Counted from the stretch's first letter, positions 26,673-36,574 are shown. The stretch is DNA of 64,000 nt from an uncultured Caryophanales bacterium (GCA_949287425.1 CASEGJ010000001.1:124001-188000); one strand, 5' to 3'. The notes: a model not told the origin generated them from the letters alone. Translations and numbers: made by a program.

Positions 26673-28883
26673 ATGATTGTTGAAAATAAGATTGTAACCT
26701 TTGAAGAGCTAGAAGCGACTTATTCAAAATATATCAGTGTCCCTAGCGATCTTGAAAATATCAAAAAAGCTTATGAGTTTGCTAACAAAAAACATATGGG
26801 TCAATTTAGAAAATCAGGTGATCCATATATTTCACATGCTTTAGCAGTCGCTTTGATTTTGGCTCAAATGCAAACTGCTCCTACAACTTTAATGGCTGGA
26901 TTACTTCACGATACTATTGAAGATACTGATACTACTAAAGAAGAGATTGAAGCAAATTTTGGTCAAGAGGTCGCTTTTTTAGTCGAAGGGTTAACTAAAA
27001 TTACTAGGTTATCTGATTTTCACAAAACAGACTTTTTAGCCGAAGATCATCGAAAGATATTCATCGCTATGGCTCAAGATATCAGGGTAATTGTTATTAA
27101 ATTAGCTGATAGATTGCACAATATGCGCACTTTGCAGTTTCAACCTGAAGAAAAACAAAAGCGCATATCCAAAGAAACTATGGATGTTTATGTTCCTATT
27201 GCACATAGACTCGGTTTAAATACGATTCTTTCTGAAATGCAGGATTTATCTTTATATTATCTTGATAAAGAAGGTTATCAAAAAATAGAAGCTTTATTAA
27301 ATGAATCGACAAAGGCTTTAAATTCCTCTTTAAATAAGATTAAAGATAAGATAACTAAGTTGCTCGCGACTACTAAAATACCTTTTGAAATTTCATCTCG
27401 CGTTAAATCTATCTATTCGATTTATAAAAAGATGTATATAAAAAATAAAAAGTTTGAAGATATATACGATATCTTAGCTTTAAGAATAATTACTCAATCT
27501 GAAACTAACTGCTATGAAATTTTAGGTTATATCCATTCAGCTTTTTTACCTGTTCCGGGGCGATTTAAAGACTATATCGCTATGCCTAAACCAAATATGT
27601 ATCAATCTTTACACACTACTATTCTTTCAGGTGATGGTCATGTTTTTGAAATTCAAATCCGCACTAAAGAAATGGATGAGACGGCTGAAGAAGGGGTTGC
27701 TGCTCACTGGAGATATAAAGAAGGAACTAAATACGATCCTAAAAAAGAACAAAGGGATATCGAAGATAACTTACACTGGTTTAAATACTTTGTTAACATG
27801 TCTGATGAAGAAGCTAAAAAAACTTCTGCTAGCGATTATGTAAATAGTTTACAAAAAGATATTTTCCAAGCCAATGTCTACGTGTTTACTCCAAAAGGCA
27901 AAGTTATCGATCTTCCTAAAGGTTCAACTCCAATCGATTTTGCCTATAGAATACATACTCAAATAGGGGAAAATCTCTATGGTGCTAAAGTTAATGGCAA
28001 ATTAGTCCCTATTTCAACAGTATTAAAAACTGGTGATATGGTTGAAGTTGAAACAAAAGAAAACGCTTGCCCAAGTTCTTCTTGGTTAAATATGTGTGCG
28101 ACTAATTTTGCTAAATCAAAAATTAAGAAATTTCTCGCTAAGCAAAACTTAGACTATGTAAAATTCGATCAAATTGAAAAAGCTAAACAATCTCTAAAAG
28201 ATGCTTTAAAAGAGAGAAAATTAAATTTTTCTCAGCTTGAAAAGATGATTGATAATAAATGTTTAAACAATTTTAAATGTAATAATATTGATGAATTATA
28301 TCTAAAAATATATTCTAAAAACGTCACTCCTCAAGCTCTTATTGATTATTTTAAACTTGAACCTAATGACGCTAGCGTTTCTAGGGCGATAAATAGTTCT
28401 ACTAATGCAAACAAAAATAAATTTAAAGCCGTTTCTGATAATGCAATTTTACTTAGTGATGGCTCGACTAGCATGATTAAGTTAGCTAATTGTTGTACTC
28501 CTATCCCTGGCGATGAAATTGTCGGTTATATCACCAAAGGAAACGGAATTAAAGTTCATAGACAAGATTGTCCAAATATTCAAAAAGAATCTTCTCGTCA
28601 GATTGATGTTATTTGGAACCCTAACTTGTCCAAAAACGTTAAATATCCTTGCGATGTCGCAGTTGAATGTTATGATAGAAATAATTTGTTAGTAGATATT
28701 ATGAATATTGCTACTTCTCAAGGAGCTTCGCTAATTAAAATTAACGCTAAGTTACGTCAATCAAATAAAACCACTTTAGTCACAATGACTTTGCAAGTTA
28801 CCTCAGCAGAGCAACTTTCAAAAATCTTCGATAGTTTAAAACAGCTTAATTCTGTTTATGAAGTAAGAAGATGCATTCATTAA
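26673..28883 (+). CDS. rel: Bifunctional (p)ppGpp synthetase/hydrolase Rel
   Basis: Makes and degrades the stringent-response alarmones. Domains in order: HD hydrolase (about 45-200, with HDTIEDTD), synthetase (about 240-350, with GRFKDYIAMPKPN, the RxKD form typical of bifunctional Rel), TGS (about 395-455, VFTPKGKVIDLPKGSTPIDF), a conserved-cysteine region (LANCCTPIPGDEI) and a C-terminal ACT domain. The 736 residues are full length. It follows apt after four bases. Confidence 0.97.
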   Translation: MIVENKIVTFEELEATYSKYISVPSDLENIKKAYEFANKKHMGQFRKSGDPYISHALAVALILAQMQTAPTTLMAGLLHDTIEDTDTTKEEIEANFGQEVAFLVEGLTKITRLSDFHKTDFLAEDHRKIFIAMAQDIRVIVIKLADRLHNMRTLQFQPEEKQKRISKETMDVYVPIAHRLGLNTILSEMQDLSLYYLDKEGYQKIEALLNESTKALNSSLNKIKDKITKLLATTKIPFEISSRVKSIYSIYKKMYIKNKKFEDIYDILALRIITQSETNCYEILGYIHSAFLPVPGRFKDYIAMPKPNMYQSLHTTILSGDGHVFEIQIRTKEMDETAEEGVAAHWRYKEGTKYDPKKEQRDIEDNLHWFKYFVNMSDEEAKKTSASDYVNSLQKDIFQANVYVFTPKGKVIDLPKGSTPIDFAYRIHTQIGENLYGAKVNGKLVPISTVLKTGDMVEVETKENACPSSSWLNMCATNFAKSKIKKFLAKQNLDYVKFDQIEKAKQSLKDALKERKLNFSQLEKMIDNKCLNNFKCNNIDELYLKIYSKNVTPQALIDYFKLEPNDASVSRAINSSTNANKNKFKAVSDNAILLSDGSTSMIKLANCCTPIPGDEIVGYITKGNGIKVHRQDCPNIQKESSRQIDVIWNPNLSKNVKYPCDVAVECYDRNNLLVDIMNIATSQGASLIKINAKLRQSNKTTLVTMTLQVTSAEQLSKIFDSLKQLNSVYEVRRCIH

Positions 28884-28892
28884 GGAGGAAAT

Positions 28893-30188
28893 ATGTCTGA
28901 AAGAATAAATAAACCAAGAGGGACATTAGACTACATTGATAAAGATGAAACCATCTATTCTAGTTTAGAAACTAAATTGTTTAATTTAGCTAGCTGTTAC
29001 GGCGCTAAAAAAGTCATGATTCCTTGTTTTGAAGAAACTAAACTATTTGTTAGATCTGTCGGTAATTCAACTGATATTGTCAATAAAGAAATGTTTAAAT
29101 TAGAAAATAAAGGCGATCATGAATATGTTTTAAGACCAGAATTTACCGCTGGTATCAATCGTTGCATAGTTGAAAATAAACTATTTGCTTCCCCTGATTT
29201 ACCAATAAAACTTTCTTATTGTGGTCCAGTATTCCGTTATGAAAGACCTCAAGCCGGTCGTTTACGTGAATTCCATCAATTCGGTGTTGAATTTATCGAT
29301 AATAAAATCGATTATCAAACCGCAATGGATGCTATCTGTTTACTTTATCGCAGCTTAGAATCTATTTTAGAACACGATTTAGAATTGAGAATCAACTTTT
29401 TGGGTAGCAAGATTTCTCAAGATGCATATCGACTAGCTTTAAAAGAGTATTATAAAGATAAAATTGACGATATGTGTGAGGATTGTAAAAGAAGATATCA
29501 AACTAACATATTGAGAATTCTCGATTGTAAAATTAGTAGCGATATTCAAATTAACAAACAGGCTCCATTATTGACAAACTATTTAACTAGCCAAGATAGA
29601 GAAGTCTTTGACCAAATAATTTTCGGATTAGAAAAATTAAATATCAACTATAAACTCGATCCGCGTTTAGTTAGAGGACTTGATTATTATACTGGTATCG
29701 TTTTTGAGGTATATGATCCTTCTAATCTAGAATTAGGCGCTATTGGTGCTGGTGGTCAATATGGCAATTTGATGTCTGAAATAGGTGGACCAAATATGGA
29801 AGGTATCGGCTTTTCTATCGGTATGGAAAGAATAATTCTCGCTTTAAGTGCCCTTCAAAAAGAAAATATTTATGAAAGTAACACTCCTGAATTAGATTAT
29901 TTTATTATTGACTTAAGAAAAGAAAAGGATTTGCTTCCATTAGAAATTAGCGATATATTGCGTTCTATAGGCTGTAAGATAGCTTCTTCATCATATTCAA
30001 AGGCTTTAAATGGCTCGTTGAAAATGGCTGATAGGTTACATGCAAAAACTTGCTTGATTTTTGATGATTATAATCCAAATCATGTTATTGTTAAAAATAT
30101 GAAAACTAGACAACAAGATATTATTCCTATTGAGTCTAGTAACAATCTTGTTAAATACTTATTAGAAAGTGAGAAAGAAAATGCTTAG
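28893..30188 (+). CDS. hisS: Histidine--tRNA ligase
   Basis: Class II synthetase for tRNA-His. Visible: RGTLDY near the start, motif 2 FRYERPQAGRLREFHQFGVE (about 116-135), the histidine-binding RGLDYYTGIVFEV, motif 3 GIGFSIGMERIILAL, and a C-terminal anticodon-binding domain. The 431 residues are normal. AAGGAGGAAAT precedes the ATG. It overlaps aspS by 8 bases, the common hisS-aspS pair; no T-box precedes it. Confidence 0.97.
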   Translation: MSERINKPRGTLDYIDKDETIYSSLETKLFNLASCYGAKKVMIPCFEETKLFVRSVGNSTDIVNKEMFKLENKGDHEYVLRPEFTAGINRCIVENKLFASPDLPIKLSYCGPVFRYERPQAGRLREFHQFGVEFIDNKIDYQTAMDAICLLYRSLESILEHDLELRINFLGSKISQDAYRLALKEYYKDKIDDMCEDCKRRYQTNILRILDCKISSDIQINKQAPLLTNYLTSQDREVFDQIIFGLEKLNINYKLDPRLVRGLDYYTGIVFEVYDPSNLELGAIGAGGQYGNLMSEIGGPNMEGIGFSIGMERIILALSALQKENIYESNTPELDYFIIDLRKEKDLLPLEISDILRSIGCKIASSSYSKALNGSLKMADRLHAKTCLIFDDYNPNHVIVKNMKTRQQDIIPIESSNNLVKYLLESEKENA

Positions 30189-31905
30189 AAATAAAAAGTG
30201 CGGTGAACTTAGAAAAGAGAATATTGGCCAAGAAGTTATTTTGACTGGTTGGGTAAGTAAAATTAGAAATTTCGGTTCTTTAGTATTTGTCGATTTAAGA
30301 GATAGATATGGTCTAGTTCAGTTGAAACTATCGACTTCTGATTACAAGAATTATAATCTTAAAAATGAAGATTGTATCCAAGTAACTGGCAATGTCGTTT
30401 TAAGAAGTGATATCAATAAAAACATTCCTACTGGGGAAATTGAAGTTGAAGTTACAAAAATTGTTATTTTTGCTCATTCTAATTTAACTCCATTTATCAT
30501 CGCGGATAAAACTGACGCTTTGGAAGATACTAGATTAAAAACTCGTTATTTGGATTTGAGAAGACCTATTTTACAACACAATTTAATTCTTAGACATAAA
30601 ATTTTAAAAGCGAGTAGAGATTTTTTAGAAAACGAAGATTTTTTAGAAATCGAAACACCTACTTTAGTAAAATCCACCCCTGAAGGAGCTAGAGATTATC
30701 TTGTTCCATCAAGAATTAAGCCTGGTCAATTTTACGCCTTGCCCCAATCTCCTCAAATATATAAACAACTTTTGATGATTTCTGGTATGGATAGATATTA
30801 TCAAATTGCTAGATGTTACAGAGATGAAGATCTCCGTGCCGATAGACAACCTGAATTTACTCAAGTTGATGTTGAAATGTCATTTGTTGAAAGAGAAGAT
30901 GTATTAAATGTTATTGAAAATCTCGTTAAATACATTTGGAAACAAACTATCAATTACGATTTAAAAGACTTTGTTAGGATACCTTATTTAGAAGCGATTG
31001 ATAAATACGGTTCAGATAAGCCTGATTTAAGATATGATATGCAACTAGTTAACCTGACTTCTATTCTTTCTAATGGCAGTTTTGAGGCTTTTAAAAACAA
31101 AGTTATCAAAGGAATAGTAATTAAAAATTACGCTTCTAAAATAACTAGAAAACTAATGGATAAAGATAATGAACTTGTAAAAAAATATAAATTACACGGC
31201 GTATCTTTCTTTAAATATGAAAATAAGGAATTAACTTCTTCTCTTAATAAATTTTATTCCAAGGAAGTTTTAGATCAACTTGTTAGTTACTTAAATTTAG
31301 AAGATAATGATTTATTAATTGTCGCGGCTAATGAATCTAATCATGTTGTTTCAGTTGGTTTAGGGGCTTTAAGATGTCAATATGCCAAAGTCTTGAATCT
31401 AACTGATCCTAATGTTTTTGCTCCTTGTTTTGTTATCGATTGGCCGTTATTTGAAAAAAGTGAGGATCATTACGAATCTTTATCAAATCCATTTACTAGA
31501 CCTAGAGATGAAGATTTAAAATATCTTGATAGCGATCCATGCAAAGTACTTTCTTATGCTTATGATACTGTAATTAACGGTATGGAACTTTCTAGTGGGG
31601 CATTAAGAATTTACGATGGTTCAATGCAGCAAAAAATCTTTGAGTTATTAGGATTAACTAATGACGATATTAAAAATAGATTCGGCTTTTTTGTCGATGC
31701 TTTTAATTATGGAACCCCTCCTCATGGTGGTTTTGCTTTAGGCGTTGAAAGAATGGCGATGTTATTATGTAAAACCGATAATGTTAGAGATGTCGTCGCC
31801 TTTCCTAAAAACTTACAAGCTAGTGATCCAATGGCTGAATGTCCATCAAAAGTTCCTAATGAGAATTTAGATATTTTAGGTATTCAAATTAAGGAGAGTG
31901 AATAG
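30181..31905 (+). CDS. aspS: Aspartate--tRNA ligase
   Basis: Class II synthetase for tRNA-Asp. An N-terminal OB anticodon-binding domain (VILTGWVSKIRNFGSLVFVD) is followed by the catalytic core (QSPQIYKQLLMISGMDRYYQ; CYRDEDLRADRQPEFTQVD), the GAD insertion and motif 3 (GFALGVERMAMLLC). ATG 30181 is chosen, giving 574 residues; an in-frame GTG at 30169 lies inside hisS and adds nothing family-like. Confidence 0.97.
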   Translation: MLRNKKCGELRKENIGQEVILTGWVSKIRNFGSLVFVDLRDRYGLVQLKLSTSDYKNYNLKNEDCIQVTGNVVLRSDINKNIPTGEIEVEVTKIVIFAHSNLTPFIIADKTDALEDTRLKTRYLDLRRPILQHNLILRHKILKASRDFLENEDFLEIETPTLVKSTPEGARDYLVPSRIKPGQFYALPQSPQIYKQLLMISGMDRYYQIARCYRDEDLRADRQPEFTQVDVEMSFVEREDVLNVIENLVKYIWKQTINYDLKDFVRIPYLEAIDKYGSDKPDLRYDMQLVNLTSILSNGSFEAFKNKVIKGIVIKNYASKITRKLMDKDNELVKKYKLHGVSFFKYENKELTSSLNKFYSKEVLDQLVSYLNLEDNDLLIVAANESNHVVSVGLGALRCQYAKVLNLTDPNVFAPCFVIDWPLFEKSEDHYESLSNPFTRPRDEDLKYLDSDPCKVLSYAYDTVINGMELSSGALRIYDGSMQQKIFELLGLTNDDIKNRFGFFVDAFNYGTPPHGGFALGVERMAMLLCKTDNVRDVVAFPKNLQASDPMAECPSKVPNENLDILGIQIKESE

Positions 31906-33276
31906 ATGAAGTTTAGTCAATTTAACCTTGATAGAAAACTAGTAAATTACCTTTCAAATCTAGGCTATAATAACCTTTCTAAAATTCAAGAAATTTCACT
32001 AAGTACCGTTTTATCAAATACCTCGTGTTTAATTAAGGCCCCGACTGGTTCAGGTAAAACACTATGTTATCTTATACCTATTTTAAATGATTTAGATCTT
32101 AACAAATTAACTCAATGTGTAATTATTGTGCCAACAAGTTTACTCGCTGAGCAGCTAAATAACATTTTAAAAGATTTTAAAGGGTACAAAGAGTTCAAAG
32201 TTGATGTTTTAATCGATGGCTCCAGTTTAAAATCTTCTTTTGATTCTCAAATTGTTATAGCAACTCCTAGTCAGTTTTTATTTAACTATTCAAAATTAAA
32301 TTTGAAAGATTTAACTAGATTAGTAATTGATGAAGGAGATATGATAATTTTCGATGGTTTTGAAAATCAATTAGCTGAAATATTATCACTCCAATTAAAA
32401 GGCAGTAAGTTTTTCTTTACTGCTAGTGTCGATGAACATCTAAACACTTTTGTAAGAAAATATATTTCTGCTAGTAAGATTATTTCATTAGATGAAAAAA
32501 GCATCACTTCAAATAATGTTACCCATTATTTTGTCGATATTAAATACAGAAATAAAATCGAAGCTTTAATTTTATTTATCAAATTGCTAAACCCATATAA
32601 ATGTTTAGTTTTCGTTTCTAAAAAAGATGAGTTAAAAGCAGTAGATGATGCTTTAAATAGGGCTAAAATAGAGCATTTAAGCCTATATGGAGAACTTCCA
32701 AAAAGAGAACAAGCGAGAATTTTGAAAGAATTTAGCAATTCAAAATATCACATTTTACTAGGAACTGATTTAATCGCTAGAGGTTTTGATGTAAATGATA
32801 TCAGCGATGTCATTTCTATCGATTTACCTTACGATTTAACTTATTATTTCCACCGCGCTGGTAGAACAGCTCGTTTTGATAAAAAGGGCAATTCATATGT
32901 CTTTTATAACGATGATAATATTTCCAAAGCGAGAGAATTAAATTCTAAAGGCTTGAATTTTCACTTTTTAACTTTAAAAGAAGATCAAATAAAAAAAGAA
33001 AGAGAACTTTCTGATAAAGCCTATAGGCCAAAGATTAACAATATGCTTTTAGAAGCTGAAATTAAAAAGAACATTTCAAAAGTTAGATCTAATAAGGTAA
33101 AACCTGGCTATAAGAAAAAGATAAAAAGAGTGATCGAAAGAACAAAAGCTAAACACAAACAAGATATTATTAAGAAAAATCTCGAGAAGAGAAATCAGAT
33201 GGAAGGAACTAATTTTACATATTTTAACGAAAGTAGTTATTCTAAATCTAAAAAGAAACAATCTAAGAAAAATTAG
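31906..33276 (+). CDS. DEAD-box type RNA helicase with a DEGD motif II
   Basis: ATP-dependent RNA helicase, probably acting in ribosome assembly or RNA decay. Motif I APTGSGKT (45-52), motif II DEGD (142-145) in place of DEAD, a motif III variant TAS, and motif VI HRAGRTAR are visible, with two RecA-like domains in order. The last 70 residues are very basic and probably bind RNA. 456 residues. It starts directly after the aspS stop with AAGGAG upstream and ends at a terminator shared with ispG. Confidence 0.92.
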   Translation: MKFSQFNLDRKLVNYLSNLGYNNLSKIQEISLSTVLSNTSCLIKAPTGSGKTLCYLIPILNDLDLNKLTQCVIIVPTSLLAEQLNNILKDFKGYKEFKVDVLIDGSSLKSSFDSQIVIATPSQFLFNYSKLNLKDLTRLVIDEGDMIIFDGFENQLAEILSLQLKGSKFFFTASVDEHLNTFVRKYISASKIISLDEKSITSNNVTHYFVDIKYRNKIEALILFIKLLNPYKCLVFVSKKDELKAVDDALNRAKIEHLSLYGELPKREQARILKEFSNSKYHILLGTDLIARGFDVNDISDVISIDLPYDLTYYFHRAGRTARFDKKGNSYVFYNDDNISKARELNSKGLNFHFLTLKEDQIKKERELSDKAYRPKINNMLLEAEIKKNISKVRSNKVKPGYKKKIKRVIERTKAKHKQDIIKKNLEKRNQMEGTNFTYFNESSYSKSKKKQSKKN

Positions 33277-33296
33277 GCTAACAAAGCCTAATTTTT
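33270..33296 (+). terminator. Terminator between the helicase gene and ispG
   Basis: Stem ATTAGGCT / AGCCTAAT (33272-33279 with 33285-33292), extended by AA/TT, loop AACAA, five T. It overlaps both stop codons and may work in both directions. Confidence 0.88.
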
Positions 33297-34338
33297 AAAT
33301 TTTATCTATTTCTTTAATTAAATATTCTATCGCTTGATCTTCACTTAAATGCAAATCCAATCTTTTGCCTTTTTTAAAAATCGTGAAGAAGTTTTGTCCA
33401 CCAGCAATTCCTATATCAGCATCTTTAGCTTCACCTGGTCCATTAACTATACATCCCATAATAGCGACTTTTATATCTTTATTTACGTATTTTAAATGCT
33501 CGTTAACTTTATTATAGACCTTAAATAAATCAACCTGAGTTCTACCACATGTTGGACATGATACTAAAATAGGGACATCTTTTTTAAGATTTAATCCTTT
33601 TAATAAGGCTTTACAAGCGACGACTTCATCTTGAGGTGGTTCAGTTAAAGAAATTCTAATAGTATCGCCTATACCTTGATTTAATAAAGGAACTAAGCCA
33701 ATTGAAGATCTTATAGCCCCGATATAATTAGCACCTGATTCAGTAACTCCGATATGAAGAGGGTAATTAAAATGTTTATCCGCTAACTTATATGCTTTAT
33801 ATGTAATTTCTGGGTCAGAAGATTTTAAAGAAAGGACTAAATTGCTAAAATCGTGTTTTTCAAAAAAATCTACGTAGTTTTTTAATGCCAAAAACATATT
33901 TTTAGGTGTAGACTTTTTATATTGATTAGGTAATGATCCAGAATTAACTCCTATTCTTAAAGGGATATTGTGATATTTTAACGCCTCGATAATTTTTAAA
34001 AGAGCATCGGGATTAGAAATATTACCTGGATTTAATCTAATTCCACTTATTCCAGCTTCAATAGCTTGTAAAGCTAAAAAAGGCGAAAAATGAATATCGG
34101 CGATAATTGGAGTAGAGCAGCGAGAAGTAATAACTTTTAACGCTTCAATATCTTGTTTATCTAATACGGAAAGTCGCATCAGATCGTTACCTAGATTTTT
34201 ACAATCTTCAATTAAATCGATAATTTGATCGATATTGCTAGTTTTTATATTAGCCATAGTTTGAATTAAAATTGGATTATTTCCGCCAATAAGCTTATTA
34301 CCAACTTTAATTTCTTTTTTAACATGTCTTTTTATCAT
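33295..34338 (-). CDS. ispG: 4-hydroxy-3-methylbut-2-enyl diphosphate synthase
   Basis: Penultimate MEP-pathway enzyme, a [4Fe-4S] protein converting the cyclic diphosphate to HMBPP. The cluster cysteines are in VSCPTCGRTQ and IMGCIVNGPGEAKDADIG. The TIM-barrel N-terminus starts VKKEIKVGNKLIGGNNPILI. Start at 34338 (347 residues) with AAGGT upstream; an in-frame extension to 34377 has no family similarity. It is a lone gene on this strand. Confidence 0.96.
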   Translation of the reverse strand: MIKRHVKKEIKVGNKLIGGNNPILIQTMANIKTSNIDQIIDLIEDCKNLGNDLMRLSVLDKQDIEALKVITSRCSTPIIADIHFSPFLALQAIEAGISGIRLNPGNISNPDALLKIIEALKYHNIPLRIGVNSGSLPNQYKKSTPKNMFLALKNYVDFFEKHDFSNLVLSLKSSDPEITYKAYKLADKHFNYPLHIGVTESGANYIGAIRSSIGLVPLLNQGIGDTIRISLTEPPQDEVVACKALLKGLNLKKDVPILVSCPTCGRTQVDLFKVYNKVNEHLKYVNKDIKVAIMGCIVNGPGEAKDADIGIAGGQNFFTIFKKGKRLDLHLSEDQAIEYLIKEIDKI

Positions 34339-34479
34339 TTTTAATTTGACCTTTTTAATATATTTAAATATTAGCACAAAAATATAAAGTATGAGGGGAA
34401 TTATACAAAAAACAGAATATTAGTTTAATATTAGTATTAATTTAGTAAATAAATAGTTGTTTTGCAATATTTTTTAATC

Positions 34480-34508
34480 TTGTTAAACTTTCTTATAAAA
34501 AATATAAT
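34480..34508 (+). promoter_or_regulatory. rpmG-efp upstream promoter
   Basis: TTGTTA (34480-34485), 17 bases, TATAAT (34503-34508). The start would be about 95 bases before rpmG. Confidence 0.75.
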
Positions 34509-34573
34509 AATTTGTGAAGGCTTATAACTTAAATATTTCTATTATATATATCTAGAAATATAAAATAGACATA

Positions 34574-34582
34574 TGATAAAAT
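34574..34582 (+). promoter_or_regulatory. Second, extended -10 promoter before rpmG
   Basis: TGA-TAAAAT at 34574-34582, about 28 bases before the rpmG ATG. The 34339-34610 interval otherwise shows only AT-rich DNA. Confidence 0.5.
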
Positions 34583-34610
34583 AAAAAAGTTGCAACGAAA
34601 GGAGTTAATT

Positions 34611-34769
34611 ATGGCTGAAGCAAGAACTGAAATCACATTAAAATGCACTGTCTGTGGTGAAGAAAACTATATTTCAAGTAAAAATAAAAAGAATCATCCT
34701 GATAGAATCGAACTTAACAAATATTGTCCTAGATGTAAAAAGTCTACTCTTCATAAAGAAAAAAGATAA
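34611..34769 (+). CDS. rpmG: 50S ribosomal protein L33
   Basis: A 52-residue ribosomal protein of the large subunit. It starts [16 protein letters not shown], and a second pair, YCPRCKK, completes a four-cysteine zinc ribbon, so this is the zinc-binding (C+) form. AAAGGAG at 34599-34605 gives a good Shine-Dalgarno. It lies 18 bases before efp and probably shares its transcript. Confidence 0.95.
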   Translation: MAEARTEITLKCTVCGEENYISSKNKKNHPDRIELNKYCPRCKKSTLHKEKR

Positions 34770-34787
34770 TAGTAGGGAGTTTCTAAC

Positions 34788-35360
34788 ATGGCTGATATTA
34801 TTATTTGTAACGATCTTGGCCCAGGTAAGATGTTTACCCGCGATGGTCAAATCTACACTGTCTTAGATATCGAACATAACAAAACCGCTATGAGACAAAT
34901 GGTCGTTAAAGTTAAAGTTAAAAATTTAAGAACTGGTACTATTAACGATATGACTTTCACTGGTGGTGATAAAGTTCAAACTATCTTCTTAGAAAAAAAG
35001 AAGATGAACTATCTTTATAACGATGGAACTTTCGATGTCTTTATGGATAATAAAACTTACGAACAAGTTTCTATCCCTCATGATCGTCTTAAATGGGAAA
35101 TGCAATTCATTAAAGATAATTCTGAAGTTACTATCACTTTCTATAACGATGAAATATTAGGAATTGAACTTCCTTCTAAAGTCGCTTTACAAGTTACTCA
35201 TACTGACGATGCTGTTAAAGGCGATACTATTAACAATCCTAGAAAAGATGCAACTTTAGAAACTGGCTTAGTTATCAAAGTACCAATGTTTATTAAAAAC
35301 GGGGAAATGGTCTATGTCACCACTAAAGATGCTCAATATGATTCTAGAGTAAATAACTAA
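34788..35360 (+). CDS. efp: Elongation factor P
   Basis: Relieves ribosome stalling at polyproline stretches. Three beta-barrel domains are expected; the N-terminal KOW-like domain (NDLGPGKMFTRDGQIYTVLD) carries Lys32 in the tip loop HNKTAMRQ, the usual modification position. The 190 residues match the family, and the C-terminal domain shows GLVIKVPMFIKNGEMVYV. AGGGAG precedes the ATG. Confidence 0.96.
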   Translation: MADIIICNDLGPGKMFTRDGQIYTVLDIEHNKTAMRQMVVKVKVKNLRTGTINDMTFTGGDKVQTIFLEKKKMNYLYNDGTFDVFMDNKTYEQVSIPHDRLKWEMQFIKDNSEVTITFYNDEILGIELPSKVALQVTHTDDAVKGDTINNPRKDATLETGLVIKVPMFIKNGEMVYVTTKDAQYDSRVNN

Positions 35361-35364
35361 ATCG

Positions 35365-35395
35365 AATAAGTAGGTAATTACCTACTTATTTTTTT
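35365..35395 (+). terminator. rpmG-efp terminator
   Basis: An 11-bp perfect stem AATAAGTAGGT / ACCTACTTATT (35365-35375 with 35380-35390), loop AATT, then a T run. Confidence 0.95.
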
Positions 35396-35413
35396 GTAAT
35401 TAAAGGGCTTTTA

Positions 35414-35422
35414 TGATATATT
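35414..35422 (+). promoter_or_regulatory. Extended -10 promoter of yneF
   Basis: TGA-TATATT at 35414-35422, 30 bases before the yneF ATG. Confidence 0.5.
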
Positions 35423-35452
35423 AAATAAGGTTTGTTAAAGGAGATATATATT

Positions 35453-35686
35453 ATGATGTCACTTCAAATATGGCTATTTGTTCTAATTGTAATCCTATGT
35501 CTAATTTTAGGCTTAGTAGGCGGTTATTTTGGCGCTAGATATGTCTTTAAACGCGAGTTAAAGAAGAATCCACCAATTAACGAAAAGATGATTAGAGCAA
35601 TGTTTAAGGCTATGGGTAGACCTGCTTCTGAAAAGCAAATTAAGCAAGTTATGGCCTCAATGGAAAATGCCAACAAACAAAAATAA
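35453..35686 (+). CDS. yneF: UPF0154 (YneF) family membrane protein
   Basis: A 77-residue protein with one N-terminal membrane segment (about residues 6-28) and the family C-terminal block PINEKMIRAMFKAMGRPASE. Function unknown; common in Firmicutes and Mollicutes. ATG 35453 has AAAGGAG nine bases upstream; an upstream TTG in frame would remove that Shine-Dalgarno from its place. A monocistronic unit between two terminators. Confidence 0.93.
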   Translation: MMSLQIWLFVLIVILCLILGLVGGYFGARYVFKRELKKNPPINEKMIRAMFKAMGRPASEKQIKQVMASMENANKQK

Positions 35687-35712
35687 CTACTAAGATTGTC
35701 TTAGTAGTTTTT
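35685..35712 (+). terminator. yneF terminator, probably bidirectional with plsY
   Basis: Stem AACTACTAAGA / TCTTAGTAGTT (35685-35695 with 35699-35709), loop TTG, five T. On the minus strand it follows plsY and is followed by a T-rich tract. Confidence 0.9.
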
Positions 35713-35717
35713 AATTT

Positions 35718-36452
35718 TTAATTAGACTCTTTTTTGAAGTGAGTTTCAGGCTCAGTGTTATTAGCTAATCGCTTAATATTAGCCTTATGGAAAATAATAA
35801 CTAAGAAAGTATAAATTGCTATGGCTATTGTTTGATAGTAACTAGCATCGATTCTTAGTGAACTGTTAAAGTAAAAAATGCTAGATATATTAGGATAGAA
35901 ATTAAAGCATATAGCAAGTGCAATCGAACAAATTAACACGCTACTAACGCCAATTAAGCTAGCTAAGGAAACGCGTTTTTTAATTAAAAGTACCATTAGG
36001 AATATACTTACTCCAATAATGGTTAAAATATAGTTAGTCGCTATACAAAATCCGCCATAACAAGCTACGCATTTTCCACCTTTAAAATGTTCAAAAATCG
36101 GATAATGATGTCCGATAGCTACACATATACCAGCAAAATAATAAAATAACGAAGTATGAATAGATGGGCTAACTGTTAAAACAAAGTCTTTAAGTGGGGT
36201 AGCTTCGATAATAAAAAACCAGCCCCAAGTTGCGATTATTGTTTTTAAAACATCGCAGATGATAGTTGCATAAGCGGCTTTTTTACCAGCGGCACGGCCG
36301 ACATTAGTTCCTCCTGCATTACCAGAACCAACTTTATATATATCGATATGATATATGTATTTAGTGATTAATACCGCAGAAGAAATAGAACCTATTAGGT
36401 AAGAAGAGATTCCACAAGCTAGAAAAAGTAAGATATAGTATAAAATATTCAT
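35718..36452 (-). CDS. plsY: Glycerol-3-phosphate acyltransferase PlsY
   Basis: Integral membrane enzyme that acylates glycerol 3-phosphate from acyl-phosphate, the first step of phospholipid synthesis. Motif GSGNAGGTNVGRAAG (about residues 40-54) and GHHYPIFEHFKGGKCVACYG are visible; the last deviates from the usual KGVAT with two cysteines. Several hydrophobic segments span the rest, and the 244 residues are slightly longer than usual. Start at 36452 with AAGGGTGA upstream. Divergent from parE. Confidence 0.93.
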   Translation of the reverse strand: MNILYYILLFLACGISSYLIGSISSAVLITKYIYHIDIYKVGSGNAGGTNVGRAAGKKAAYATIICDVLKTIIATWGWFFIIEATPLKDFVLTVSPSIHTSLFYYFAGICVAIGHHYPIFEHFKGGKCVACYGGFCIATNYILTIIGVSIFLMVLLIKKRVSLASLIGVSSVLICSIALAICFNFYPNISSIFYFNSSLRIDASYYQTIAIAIYTFLVIIFHKANIKRLANNTEPETHFKKESN

Positions 36453-36545
36453 AATCACCCTTATAATTTCAATCAATTTATGATAATAAATTAACACTTA
36501 AATATAAAGTGTTTTTTTGTTAAAATACTATTTGGTCAAATATTT

Positions 36546-36554
36546 TGTTATAAC
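36546..36554 (+). promoter_or_regulatory. Extended -10 promoter of parE-parC
   Basis: TGT-TATAAC at 36546-36554, about 20 bases before the parE ATG. Confidence 0.45.
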
Positions 36555-36574
36555 GATAGAAAGAAATAAGGTAA

